Below are positions 9,768 through 21,508 of a stretch of DNA of 64,000 bases, in pieces. The translations under genes and the position numbers were made by a program. Under the pieces are notes generated by a model, which did no database searches, had not been told where the DNA came from, and saw only the letters and a program-made list of their open reading frames with translations. Numbering within the stretch: the first letter of the stretch is position 1; each line of letters opens with the position of its first letter. The DNA lies in assembly GCF_048544455.1 (NCBI RefSeq), contig NC_133538.1, positions 4,122,658 to 4,186,657 on the forward strand, read 5' to 3'. The stretch comes from Silene latifolia (lineage: Eukaryota > Streptophyta > Magnoliopsida > Caryophyllales > Caryophyllaceae).

Positions 9768-12494
9768 ATGGGTGAAAAACGGAAAAGAAGTCAAAAGAAC
9801 TCACATCTACTTGGCTCGGTCGTCTCCGCCTCAGCAGCCGAAAGTAGTTGGGGTTAGAAGAAATACCTTTATATATATGTTACATTTTTAATTGTTGAAT
9901 GTTTTTATATGTTAAATTTATATGTTATTTTTTTTTGTAGGGAACAAAAAAGCTGGCTTTGGCGGGTAAGCCTAATGTCCGGGGACTTGATGAGGTATTT
10001 AATTAACTTCTCCATTTTTATGAAAACCTCCCTTTAATTTTTTTTGTTTCTGTATATATTTCTAAAAAGCATGGAAATTTTTTGTATGTGTAGGGAACAG
10101 AAAAGCCGGCTAAGGCGGATAAGCCTAAGTCCCCGGACATGCCAACTACCTCGTCCAGACAACAACTTGATGAGGTATTTAATTAACTTCTCCATTTTTT
10201 TAAAAACCTCGCTCCCTTAATTATATTTTGTCTGTATTTCTAAAAAGCATGCATGGTAATTTTGTGTAAGGGACAAAAAATACTGATAAGCCTAAGTCCC
10301 CAGTCATACCTGCTACTACTACCTCATCATTGAAAGAGCAGGTTGACGAGGTATTTAGTTAAGTACGCTTTTATTTTTATTACTCCAACTAGGATATGTT
10401 ACCTTTGGATTTTTTATTATTTTAATTATCTACATGTGTAGGCTGGTGGTAGTAGCACAAAATCAAAGAATCATTATTTCTCCGACCTGAAAGAAGTTAG
10501 GAGTTTAAACTCCACACAATATACTGGGAAGGATTACATGCAAAAAGTAAGAACGACGACGATGAGGAAACTGCATGAGGAGGCTTGCCGTCGCATAGCC
10601 ACCGAGCAATTGATAGTTATTCCGCTTGAGGAGGATATTCTAGGGGCTGAGCGCGAAGCACTTATGTCATGGGATATGTTAGCCATTTGGGCTGGCCTAG
10701 ACCAGATTGATGTGGCACACCTATTTGTTTGGATGAAGTAAGTTTCTTAATAAATAATTTCATATTCTAATATTCTGACTACTAGATAGTGTTTTAATTA
10801 AATACCGGAATTAATACCGTAATAATGTAGGATATTGAAATTGAGAGTGATCCCCGAGAAGAAGATTCCATCCGATCAATACGTTCTGTGCCCCTATGTT
10901 TTATCTTTATTTATTCCGGATTTCTCATTCAAGAACGGGTAGATTATATTGCTCAAAGAATTGGCGACAACCAAGAAGCTGATTTTTGGCGCTTATAATG
11001 AAAAAAGGTAATAAACAAATTAATATTACGTTTCCCCCTACAATTGCATTTTTATAACTAATATATGTACTTGTTAATAATGATGATGTCTCTTGATGTA
11101 GGACTCATTGGGTGCTAGCAGCCATCATGCCGACACAAGAAAGTTTTTTGGTTGGACTCTTTACATAATCCACCAAGCGAGACTTTTAAGCGCTTGATTA
11201 ATAAGTAAGTTTATAATACTGATTTATTTATAATAACATTAAGTTTCAATTTTTATTTATAGCAAAAAGCTCATTTTTGTCCCTAAAAAAATGAGTGTCT
11301 GCCTTTTTTTTTTAAAAAAAAAGGGCCTTTGAGAAGAGAAGAGCTAACGAGCAGGCTCAACTAGAGTTGGCATTGGGCCGTGCTGGGCCGGCCCGCGTGC
11401 CGGCCCATCGTGCCTTCCCCAAAAATTGGCCTGACCTAGGCACGGATATTGGGCTGGCCGTGCCGTGCCGTGCCTGGCCCACTCACCCAAATCTCCACCG
11501 CAGCCCGCTCCTGGCACGCCCAGTTTCGTGCTCGTGCCGTGCCTGGCCCATGGGCTAATCGTGCCTACCACGTGGGCCGGCCCAATAACCTAAGTATTTT
11601 TTTCTAAATACTCTTTTATTTATATAAATAATGAATATTAACGATTTAAATATATATTTTATTAAATATTAATGTACTTGATGTCTTGATTAGTTGATTG
11701 CTTGTATTTTTAATGTAGTAGATTTAATTAAATAATTAAAAAATGATATTAAAAAATGGAATTTAATTAAATAATTAAGAAACAGGCCAAATCTCGGGCC
11801 GTGCCGTGCCTGGTTCGTGCCGGACCCTCCGTGCTTGGGCCGTGCGGTGCCTAGGCACGAGAATTTCCAAAAAATACAGCCGCGGCCCGCCTCAAACCCG
11901 TTCGTGCCGTGCCCGTGCCATCAGTATTATTCATCCGTGCCATGTCGTGCCCGTGTCGGACTCGTGCTGTGCCCGTGCCGCCCGCCTTAGCCCGGCCCGG
12001 ATTGCCATCTCTAGGATCAACCCACTAAAGATTCTGATGATGGCCCTGATTTTATTACGATAACAGGGGTACGTGGTCAAATACAATACATTAAGTGCAA
12101 AAATCTGTGTTTAATACAAATACAATACCTAAAGTTCAAGATTCTGATGTGAACCTTCTCTCGTCTATTTGGTTTTATGTAATAATAGGCCCTTCGCCAG
12201 CCGGATAGCATACAATGTGGATACTACGTTTGTCGGTTCATGTTGGAGATTATTAGGCGAAGATATATCCTTATTCCAGAAAAGGTTAGTAATTTAATAA
12301 TGTGTTACGTTTATTACTTTTTTGAAGTTGCTATGCAGTATTTGATGTTGTTACAATAATGTCTTGTCTTTAATTTGTTTTTTCTTCAGTATGTAATCAA
12401 CCCGTCACCAGAGATTCAACAGTACTCAAGTGTAGATATAGACGAGGTAAGGGACATGTTGGGCAAATACGTCTTAGAAAATAGAAATGCATGA
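9768..12494 (+). pseudogene. CACTA second gene (TNP1-like), Ulp1-like version, decayed
   Basis: Starts MGEKRKRSQKN at 9768, identical to copy 2, then diverges completely at about 9797. Downstream are repeated short exons (GTKKLALAGKP, GTEKPAKADKPKS, each ending LDE plus a gtattt donor at about 9995 and 10172). A larger exon at 10442-10738 contains KVRTTTMRKLHEEACRR. Then come exons at about 10831-11008 and 11102-11205, the latter with HWVLAAIMP and, after a frameshift, LDSLHNPPSETFKRLIN. The His and Asp fit the Ulp1-like domain known from many plant CACTA TNP1 proteins, but the Gln/Cys part is missing. A 652-bp hAT element interrupts the 3' part. The last exon (about 12390-12494, NPSPEIQQYSSVDIDEVRDM) matches copy 2. 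Structure inferred by eye. Confidence 0.6.
11362..12013. mobile_element. Non-autonomous hAT element, 652 bp
   Basis: Ends are TAGAGTTGGCA and TGCCATCTCTA, typical hAT terminal inverted repeats. The flanks are GGCTCAAC and GGATCAAC, an 8-bp target duplication with one mismatch. CACTA copy 2 retains the uninterrupted site (about 39990-40010). Strongly GC-rich arms (repeated gggccg / cgtgccgtgcc) surround an AT-rich core. The long frames in the arms are compositional and not genes. Confidence 0.88.
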
Positions 12495-12579
12495 TACTCG
12501 AGTTTAGATCACTTATTAGTAAATTTTTGTTGAAGTTAGGGAATCTTTGATTAGTTCATGTAAATTTAACTCCTTGTAA

Positions 12580-12580
<1 letters not shown>

Positions 12581-12676
<96 letters not shown>
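12581..12676. repeat. (TA)n microsatellite, 96 bp
   Basis: An uninterrupted TA run within the CACTA 3' region. In copy 2 the same spot (about 39391-39410) is a short TA run. It was the target for the two Mutator-like insertions that follow. Confidence 0.95.
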
Positions 12677-12678
<2 letters not shown>

Positions 12679-12950
12679 AATGGGATAATGTGAGGATACA
12701 CTATATTTTTGAGGATTGAGGATTTCGTTACAATATCAGAGGGTGTTCAATACAATATCACAGGTTATTCGATAAAATATCACAAAAAAAACACCTGTAC
12801 AGAAAAAAAAAATTATAATTTAAAAAAAAAAAAAAAAAAGTTTTTTGCAAAGGTCAGATTTTTCGTGATATTGTATTGAAGAAACTGTGATATTGTATTC
12901 ACTAATCCTCAATCCTCAAATATTTAGGAGTTCTCACCGGATCCCGACTC
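12677..12950. mobile_element. Small Mutator-like derivative (MITE-sized) with AATATCAC motifs
   Basis: The two ends are imperfect inverted repeats of about 40 bp; both arms share TTTGAGGATTGAGGATT and a GGGAT..GTGAG part. It is flanked on each side by TA repeat, consistent with a 9-11 bp duplication hidden in the microsatellite. Its interior carries aatatcac-type motifs on plus near the left end and gtgatattgt near the right end, pointing inward from both ends. It has no coding capacity. Superfamily assigned by end style and target preference, so this is partly inference. Confidence 0.6.
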
Positions 12951-13378
12951 TATATATATATATATATAGAATTAGGATCACATGAGTCCTACCTAATTAT
13001 TTGAGTCCATGAGTCCATCAAAAATATCACACATGAGTCATAACAATACTGTTTTATATCAAGCTATTAGTAAGGGTAGTTTCGTAATTTCCTAAAGTTC
13101 TTATATAAACCCTATTATCAGCTCAAATTCACCATTTGAATTCATTTACTTTCTCTCTCTTCTCTCTCTCTTCCGCAATCACACTCTTCATTCTCACGCC
13201 GTCAATTTTTCGCGCGTAGTTGTCTTCTTCGCTCTCGCTGTCATCTTCACCTGTGTTCATCATCATTCGTGATTGATTTCCAGCGATTTCTTCAAAATTC
13301 GTCTCAGTTGCTTATTGTCCTTCACTTTTTCTTCATCATTCGTCTTCATCTATTTTTTCCTCAGTTTTAATATATTCA

Positions 13379-16300
13379 ATGTCAGGTAATTCATCGTTTT
13401 ATGCTTTTATGTTTTAATTTTTTTCATTCTGTTTTCCTGTTTTATTGCACGATGTTTAATTGTTATTGTATATTCGACTGAATTCGTTGTATAATTACTG
13501 GTTTTTTGTTATAATTGATGTTATAATTCATCAACATCAGTCACGTATTCATCAATTCGTGCTATTTTATGTATTAAAATCATGTACTGGTTATATACTT
13601 TATTCAACATGTAGTTTTTGCTATTTTTGTTGCGTTCAAATTTAATCTCTGTTTTTTTTTCATCTTCTAATTGACGTATAACAAATAATGTACTCATTGT
13701 CTGTTTTGTTAATCATCAAGTTTATTTTGCATTCACTGCTTGTGTTTACTTCAAGTTTAAATCGTTATTTAACAGTTTCCTTTTGTATCACTTTTTATTC
13801 AGTACAGTATCATAACTAATTATGAAAAGTATCACATTTTTGTAGTTTTTGTTAGCCTGATTACTGCTCATTAGAATCAGTTTCCCTTATACAATATCAC
13901 ATTGAGTCCTTTACAGTATCACAGGCTTTAGTACATGACTCGCAACTACTTTTTGTGGATTAGTATCACATGTTATGCTTTAGAATATCACATTGAACTC
14001 TTTACAGTATCAAAGGCTGCAGTACATTACTGGTCATTACTCTCTGTGCATTAGTATCACGTGTTATGCTTCACAATATCACATTTAGTCCTTGACAGTA
14101 TCATAGGATTTAGTACATGACTCGCAACTACTTTTTGTGCATTAGTATCACATGTTATGCTTTAGAATATCACATTGAACTCTTTACAGTATCAAAGGCT
14201 GCAGTACATTACTGGTCATTACTCTCTGTGCATTAGTATCACGTGTTATGCTTCACAATATCAGATTGAGACCTTTACAATATCATATGCTGCAGTACAT
14301 GACTTGTAATCAGTTTATGTGCATTTGTATCACATGTTATGCTCCGAATATCATATGTATTCCTTCAAAGTATCATAGGCTGCGCAATACGGTTGCGTAT
14401 TTGTTTTATATTCATCAAGATCACATTTTATGTTGCACAATATCACATGCATTCCTTCACAATATCATAGTTTGTTATGATCTAGTTATATTTGTTATAT
14501 TTGTATCACATGTTATGCTCCGAGAATATCGATGTATTCCACACAAAGTATCATAGGCTGCAATACGGTTGCGTATTTATTTTATATTCATCAGTATCAC
14601 GTTTTATGTTGCACAATATCACATGCATTCCTTCACAATATCATAGTCACAGTTATAATCTAGTTATATTTGTTATAATTTGTTTACTCAACTTCTCTTC
14701 TTTGTAGAAAATACTCTTGTTGTCCCTGTGGTACATGTTCCTTCTCCACAATGCATAGACGTTGATGAGGTGCATCTTTGGGAATCGTCTTTCTTTGATG
14801 GTGACGCCTGGAGGTTCTCAAGAGTGGGTCGAAATATTGCAACTGAATTTACACCTAAAATAGGACAAAATTTTGCTACGTTAGACGAGGGTATACAGTT
14901 TTATGAGACTTATGCAATAGCATGTGGTTTTGAACCAAGGAAATCTTCAACGAAAGGTTTCGTAGTAGTGGAGATATTAGGACAAAATTGATTGTGTGTC
15001 ACCGGGAAGGATTTAGGGATTCTAAGCCGACAATATTACCCATTATTGGTGAGGAGGAGGAGCCAATGGTCAAGGCCTCTAATCCGAAGAAGACTAAGGT
15101 TACTAGGATTGGTTGTAAAGCTAGGATTTTCTTTAGATTTGTTATTAAAGAAATTGACCAAGTTCAAGTGCCACTCTTTGTTGTTGATCGCTTTCATGCG
15201 CCCATAACCACCGTCTTTCTCCACTCAAGTATAGAGAATTTCGTAAAAATGTAGGAACCTTGCTTTGCAACATAAACAAACCATCGTTGATAATTGCAAG
15301 GTTAATATTGGCCCAACCTCTACTTTCAGGTCCGTCAAGGAATATGTTGACGGCTATGAAAATATTGGAGCTTCTTTGACTGAGTTTAAGAATTTTGGAA
15401 GGGAAATCAAGTGTTTTATAGGTCTTAAGGATGCTCAAATGTTTGTAGACCAGTTGGAACACCTTCATGAAACCCATGAAGGTTTTTATTTTGCCTATGA
15501 TATTGATCAGAATAAGTGTTTGTTTCGTGTATTTTGGGCTGATGCAGCAGCACGTCGTAATTACGCTCTATACGGTGAGGCGGTGACTTTTGACCCAACC
15601 TATTCAACTAATAAGTATGACATGATCTTTGCTCCCTTCACTGGTGTTGATCATCACAAGAAGTCCGTCACTTTTGGTGCTTCGCTTATATCTAGGGAGA
15701 ATGACCAGAATTTTAAATGGATTTTCACAAAAATTTTAGATTGTATGGGTGGGAAGGAACCCCATTGCTTTTTTACCGATCAATGTCCTGCTATGAAAAT
15801 TGCAGTCCCTCGCCGTTTTTACGATCGCTTCCCATCGCTATTGCATGTGGCATATTATGAAGAAATTACCCGAAAAGGTAGGCACGACATTGACCAAAGA
15901 AATCGACTTCGTCACTCGTCCGAGTTCTCGTTGTTTGGGATTCAGAGTTAGAGCCTTCTGACTTCGAAGAAAGGTGGTGTTCGTTGATCAATGAGTTTCA
16001 ATTGGAAGATAATACATGGTTGCAATATCTGTTTTCCAGACGGCAACGTTGGATTCCGGCGTATTATCGTGATATTCCTCTTGGTTGTCTTTTAAGAACA
16101 ACGCAACGCTCTGAGAGCGCAAACAGCTTCTTTAAGCGGTTTGAGAATCCTCATGGCACACTTGTTGAGTTTTGGATGCGCTTTCAAAGTGCTATGGATC
16201 AGCAACGCTACACCCCAAAATCTCTTGACAGAGATAGTGATCACTCCCTACCTCAAACCAAAACCCTTCTTAGCCCCGAGGTTCATGCATCGATCGTTTA

Positions 16301-17118
16301 TACGCACGCTCTCTTTTATGAATTCCAACAATAGTGCGTTGATTCTCTAAACTCATGTAGTGCTGGTGATTCTTCAAGGAGGGCAGACAAGGTTCCTAGA
16401 AGTTGAAGATTCTATCTTCAATAAGAGTTACACTATCGCATTTAATCCTTCAACATTTGATGCAACATGTTCCCGCAAGTCGTTTGAGAGGAAGGGCTAC
16501 ATATGTAAACACATCATCTGGATTTTATCAGGTAAAGGGATCAAAAAGATACCTGATAAGTATCTTCTCAGTAGGTGGACAAAGAACACTAAAAAAATGC
16601 CCTTGTATGATGCTCACGGTCAATTGTTGGATGATTTTACTTCGTCGGATGTCACTAAGCTTCGATTTCGACTGCCTGTCCGAATTCTACTCAACATTAA
16701 CACCGCCAAATCTCTCGCTGAAAATCACATAAATGAACCGACTTCATTATACAAGACATTTCGACAAAATTTCAAGTCTGATCTTTGAAAAATTGACTAA
16801 ACACCAAGAGTTGGAGATGCTCCTTGGGGTTAAGTCTTCATCTGAGGTCCGTATACTACCTCCTGTTCAATCAAAAAACAAGGGTACCGGCAAGAGGTTG
16901 ATGTCCAAGAAAGATCATCATTTGCAAAGGCACAAAAGCCGAAAAGATTTTGCAATAATTGTAAACAAATGGCACATCATGATAAGCGGAATTGCCCTAA
17001 TCCAGCTGTTGATACATCACAACACTCGTTTGATCATGAATCCGATGTAAGTAATTTGTCTTACACCTTTTATTATACCAGCTTTACGTTTGCTATACCA
17101 CGATTCTTTGAAGTGTGA
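13379..17118 (+). pseudogene. FAR1-type Mutator-like transposase, multiply frameshifted
   Basis: A leader exon ends ATGTCAG at 13385 and splices (gtaatt...ttgtag) to 14708, giving MSENTLVVPVVHVPS. Order: FAR1 DNA-binding domain (FATLDEGIQFYETYAIACGF, LIVCHREGF, RIGCKARI); MULE transposase core (VTFDPTYSTNKYDM and FFTDQCPAMK give two Asp; EERW near 15968 may give the Glu); the segment WIPAYYRDIPLGCLLRTTQR with SESANSFF; a SWIM-like zinc motif (TCSRKSFERKGYICKHIIWIL, second Cys position altered); and a C-terminal zinc knuckle CNNCKQMAHHDKRNC at about 16950-17000. Frame changes near 14960, 15230-15260, 15930, 16340 and 16790 break it, so it is probably non-functional unless other copies exist. 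Convergent with the Ulp1 gene. Confidence 0.88.
13800..14660 (+). repeat. YARTATCAN array A in the transposase leader intron
   Basis: About 26 copies of tagtatcac / cagtatcat / caatatcac, all in plus orientation, spaced about 25-60 bp. Part is a tandem repeat of about 91 bp in dimers of 182 bp (gtacatgactcgcaactac at 13931 and again at 14113). The intron runs from 13386 to 14707. Confidence 0.88.
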
Positions 17119-18665
17119 CCTGATAAACAATATCGTAGTCCACGCTAAAAATATCACATTCCATGGTAAATAATATCAGTACCTTGTTAACCAATATCAT
17201 CCCAATATTAAAAGGTGTCTACTTTGAAACAATATCACAATAATTTAATAACAATATCACTTGTCACTGCAACATTTATCAATTTTAAATCCCTATCTAT
17301 TTTCATAATCAACCAAACAATATCAACACGTGTATTCAAAAATATCACAAAAGATGTACCCCAACAATATCAAACAACAAAAGGTTTTTTATATCCTTAG
17401 CTACTGTTGTTGTTCCTGAGTATTAATATCACAACAACTAAAACATAATATCATTCAACCCTTGAAACAATATCACAGTTACTTTGTTGATAAAAAGAAG
17501 TTATACTTTGTCAAACTTCTTACTAACGTTATGTCACTTTGTTTTTGTCCGTTTGTTTTGCGATTTCTTCACTTGTTGATAGTGATTAAGGGCTTCGCAT
17601 CTTTGAGGAAGTTTATTTAACATCATCAACTTTCAGAATCGAATTTTCATTGTTTATACTATTCAATTTTTACTTGTATGTCATTCCAAATGGCATCAAT
17701 TTTGTATTCTTTCCATTTTGAGTATCAACGTTATAAAAACCGCATAATTACTAATGTCGTTTTGTTTCCATTATTAAATACTATCCCACCTCATTTGAAG
17801 GTTTATCACAGTTGATACAAAAACAATATCATCATAATAGTTAAACAATATCACAACATTACACTTGCTTGTATACGTATTTTATTATATTGTATTATAT
17901 TGTACAATGCTTCTAAAGAATATCACATTTCAAGTGAAACAATATCACCAGTATTCATAAATATTACCACTACAATTGGATGTTTTTAGGAAACAATATT
18001 ACAAAAATATGATTAAAATATCACAGTACATACTAGACAATATCAACCACTGAGTGCAATAATATCACAATTTTCAAACAATGTCAACGCGTGTACTCAA
18101 AAATATGACAATATGTACCCCAACAATATCAAACAACAAAAGGATTTTTATATCCTTAGCCACTGTTGTTGTTCCTGAGGATTAATATCACAAGAACTAA
18201 AACATAATATCATACAACCCTTGAAAGAATATCACGCTTTTCCGTAAGTTGAACAAAAAGAAGTTATACTTTGTCAAACCCTTGAAATATCACAAGACAT
18301 ACTAGACAATATCAACCAAAGAGTGCAATAATATCAACCAAAGTGAGTGCAATATATCACAACTTATCCAACTAAACAGAATTTTCAAACCCTACCCCCT
18401 GATTTATTTTAGAGAATAAATACAACAATATCAACATGTTTGCGGAACAATATCACACTGGGTACCAAAACAATATCAAAGAGAAAAAGATTTTAAGAAC
18501 CTTGACTGCTTTTATTATTACTGAGAACTAATATCACAACAACTTAAGCAAAGTATCACCCAACTCCTGAAACAATATCACAGTTTACTAAGAGTTGATA
18601 AAAAAAAAGTTCTATTTCCTACCATTGTACCTACAACAATATCACACAACTTCGGAACAATATCA
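17119..18665 (+). repeat. YARTATCAN array B, 3' of both convergent genes
   Basis: About 35 copies, mainly acaatatcac and acaatatcaac, in plus orientation, separated by unrelated AT-rich spacers of variable length. Several longer segments are duplicated (for example caacaatatcaaacaacaaa near 17362 and 18121). No coding region was seen. Confidence 0.88.
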
Positions 18666-19289
18666 CATGTCCGTCCTACCAAAGAATACATTCCTAGCCC
18701 TACTTTTGTCCTCTTCCTCTACCTCTACCTCTCCTCTTCCTCTATTATTAGGGTTTGCGCTTGTCTTGATCGTTTGTACTTGGATTGGGGTTTTTTCTGC
18801 ATCATCTTCACCATCTTGTTTGGATTCGTAGTAGCAAAAACAAAATGCCATGTTATGGTTCTATGTGAAATTTTTACCTTTGTGTCTGTTTCAAATAAAA
18901 GCAGAAACGTAATGCTATGATTGTATATCAGAAATGTACAAGTCGGGTTTTTGGTTTTTACCTTCTGATTGGAGATTTGCGAAGAATGGGTATTTCTGTG
19001 TTAATTGTTGGCATTCTAGTAGCATCCTCCTTGGCTTTTGTTTGAACATTGGGCTTCTCTTTTGGCGGACCTTCGCCTTTGTTATTTCTTGTTCCACAAG
19101 ATTGTCCTTCTCAACAACATTATCCTTGGCTTTTATCTTATTGCCCTTGCCTTTTGCATCTTCGTTATTCTTCCTCATTTCCTTCAATCTATTTAAAAGC
19201 TCTCCTTTCCCGCTTGTAAATTCTTTAACTTTCCCAATCAGCGCTGTCCTATGTTATTTATGTCGCTAAAAGTAATGTCGCTGCTATTT
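18666..19289 (-). other. C-terminal tail exons of the Ulp1 gene
   Basis: Downstream of Ulp1 copy B the minus strand encodes a Lys/Asn-rich tail (LLNRLKEMRKNNEDAKGKGN) up to a gtaaaaacc donor near 18960, then an Asp/Glu-rich exon with SKQDGEDDAEKTPIQV and RGRGEVEVEEEDKSRARN. No domain was recognised. Confidence 0.4.
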
Positions 19290-19900
19290 CTAACCAGAGT
19301 AGCGCCTCTCGCACTTTTGACGCAAATCGCCTTCAAACAATCGCCCCTCATAGCGAATCATGTGCATCATTAAGAAGTTTCCCGATTCAGTATTGTTTGC
19401 TTCTTTCTTTTGCCAATTGAAACTCGTGTTGACAACATCAAAATCTATTACGTTATGCGCTCTGTCAACATTTTTCCCTGCTAGGAAATCACTCATGTGA
19501 TAGGCCTACAATAATTAGTTATACTATTAGGCATTATTTTGTCAAAGAATCATATTCATTTACTGTATACACTCAACCTATCCTAGCCACAATATCAGAC
19601 AATTGTATGACATGTCACTAGCAAGAATATCAATAAACCATACCACCGAATCTGCAGCCTTATATATTTCAGTCTGCTCCCAGTTGTCGTACTCTGTATT
19701 GTCTAACACTTCAATCGTCTCGGTTTTGAAATTTACACAAACACAGAAGTAGTGTTCTTGCAAGACCATCGGAATAAAAACCAAATCTGCTTCCATGTTA
19801 CATGGAACTGTGTTTCTTCTTATGAATTTGTCCCATTCTTCGAATATCTTTTCCTTCTTCGCTTCTTTGCCTTTAGTAACATCTACTATTGATTCCTGTA
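19290..19900 (-). pseudogene. Ulp1 domain copy B with catalytic Cys replaced by Ser
   Basis: Contains VFIPMVLQEHYFCVCVNF (catalytic His), VLDNTEYDNW (Asp) and, after an intron, FNWQKKEANNTESGNFLMMH, where the Gln is present but the DCG of active Ulp1 proteases reads ESG. The catalytic cysteine is therefore serine and the preceding Asp is Glu. Copy A, 2 kb upstream, keeps the normal residues, so this is a diverged duplicate that is unlikely to cleave SUMO. Upstream in frame is a Lys-rich segment (TKGKEAKKEKIFEEWDKFI). Confidence 0.75.
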
Positions 19901-19969
19901 GTGTATATATATGTATATATATAAGTTAAGAAATCGTTTACATTTAAGATTTACTACATTCTAATCAAA

Positions 19970-21170
19970 ACGTGAATATGTATAAACAATATCACTTTTA
20001 CGTTTGCTATATCACGCTTCTGAAGTGTGACCCCGATAAACAATATCACAAAGGCATACTAAAAATATCACAATCCATGGTAAATAATATCAGTAAGGAT
20101 GTGAACGAATATCAGAACATTATACTTGATTGTAGACAATATCATCCCAATACTAAAAAATATCACTTATTTAAAAGGTGTGTACTTTGATACAATATCA
20201 CAATCATTTAAAAACAATATCACTTGTCGCCGCAACATTTATCAATTTTAAATCCCTATCTAATTTCAAATCAATTAAAGAATATCAATTTGTGTATGCA
20301 ATAATATCACACTATGTACCCCAACAATATCACATTTTAAATAACTGATATTTTTAATCAAAGCGTGAATATTTATAAATCAAAACAGAATGTCACTTAC
20401 CATGTGTCGAATTCAAAAAACAATAAACTTGTTTCACAGGTTCTCGTGTGCTCAATGTGATTCAGAATTAGTGATCAACATTCAATCACATTGTTGTTGA
20501 CATGTACAGTTGGAAGCAACGATAATATATCCCGTCTTGCAAGGTATTGATCATCACTGAACTTGGCAACAACCTCACTGCTCAAAACATTAACACCAAT
20601 GTTCAAAAATTGTCAGATGAACTGTGACATTGATAACCAATATCAAAATTAAACAATATCACATATTTAAAAGGTGATCCCGATAAAAAATATCACAATC
20701 CACACTAAATAATATCACAAAATCCACGCTAAATAATATCGTGCCCTTCAACCACTATCAGAAGATCATACTTGATTGTAGACAATATCACCCCAATACT
20801 AGAAAATATCACTTATTTAAAAGGTGTCTAATTTGAAACAATATCACAATCATTTAAAAAAAATATCACATGTCACTGGCAACATTTATAAATTTAAAAG
20901 CCCTACTTATTTTTCAGAATCAATTTAACAATATCATACTGTGTATGTAACAATATCACACTATGTACCACAACAATATCAAAAAAAAGTGTACAAAAAT
21001 CAGAACAACATCTTTCTTTTATGTGACACTTGATTATATACAATATCATGCTTTTATACCAGTTTCTACTCTAAAACAATATCAAACCCATTAACGTACA
21101 ATATCACATGACACTAGCAACAATATCACCTTTTGTAATTCTTTTGTCAAACTTAGATATCATTGCAAAT
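19970..21170 (+). repeat. YARTATCAN array C
   Basis: About 28 plus-oriented copies, mostly acaatatcac, between the two Ulp1 domain copies of the minus-strand gene. There are duplicated segments (acaatatcatcccaatacta near 20139; related text near 20782). No exon was recognised. Confidence 0.85.
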
Positions 21171-21225
21171 ATTATCGACCATTAATAAAAAAAGTTGCGA
21201 AAAAATATATGTTTTAAAGTACCTT

Positions 21226-21440
21226 TTATTTTTGATAGCGGGGTCCTCCAATAGGCGAGTAGTCAATCACTTCTTTCCTCGTAGTCAACATGTTTGCACA
21301 AAATGACTTGTTTAACTTCATAAATCTTGAGACGAACTCTAATTTAGGATCACCACACCACGCTTCAACGTGCATCCAAGGCCATCGGATTTCCCCTTTT
21401 ACCGCTACCAACGACAATCGGCGTAACCATCTTCTCCAAA
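21226..21440 (-). other. Exon-like segment 3' of Ulp1 copy A
   Basis: Minus-strand frame containing RWPWMHVEAWCGDPKLEF and TTRKEVIDYSPIGG. It lies just downstream of Ulp1 copy A and could be the rest of that protein or the start of the second copy. No family was recognised. Confidence 0.35.
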
Positions 21441-21508
21441 GAGCTAGAAATGTTTAATATTACAAAGATTTAATATATATTTTGTATTTATAATAATAAT
21501 AAAAAATT

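Noticed and set aside
11344..11571. Gly/Ala/Arg/Trp-rich frames on both strands
   Set aside because: They arise from GC-rich arms of the hAT element.
12516..12701. Minus-strand frame of Tyr-Ile repeats
   Set aside because: Again the TA microsatellite.
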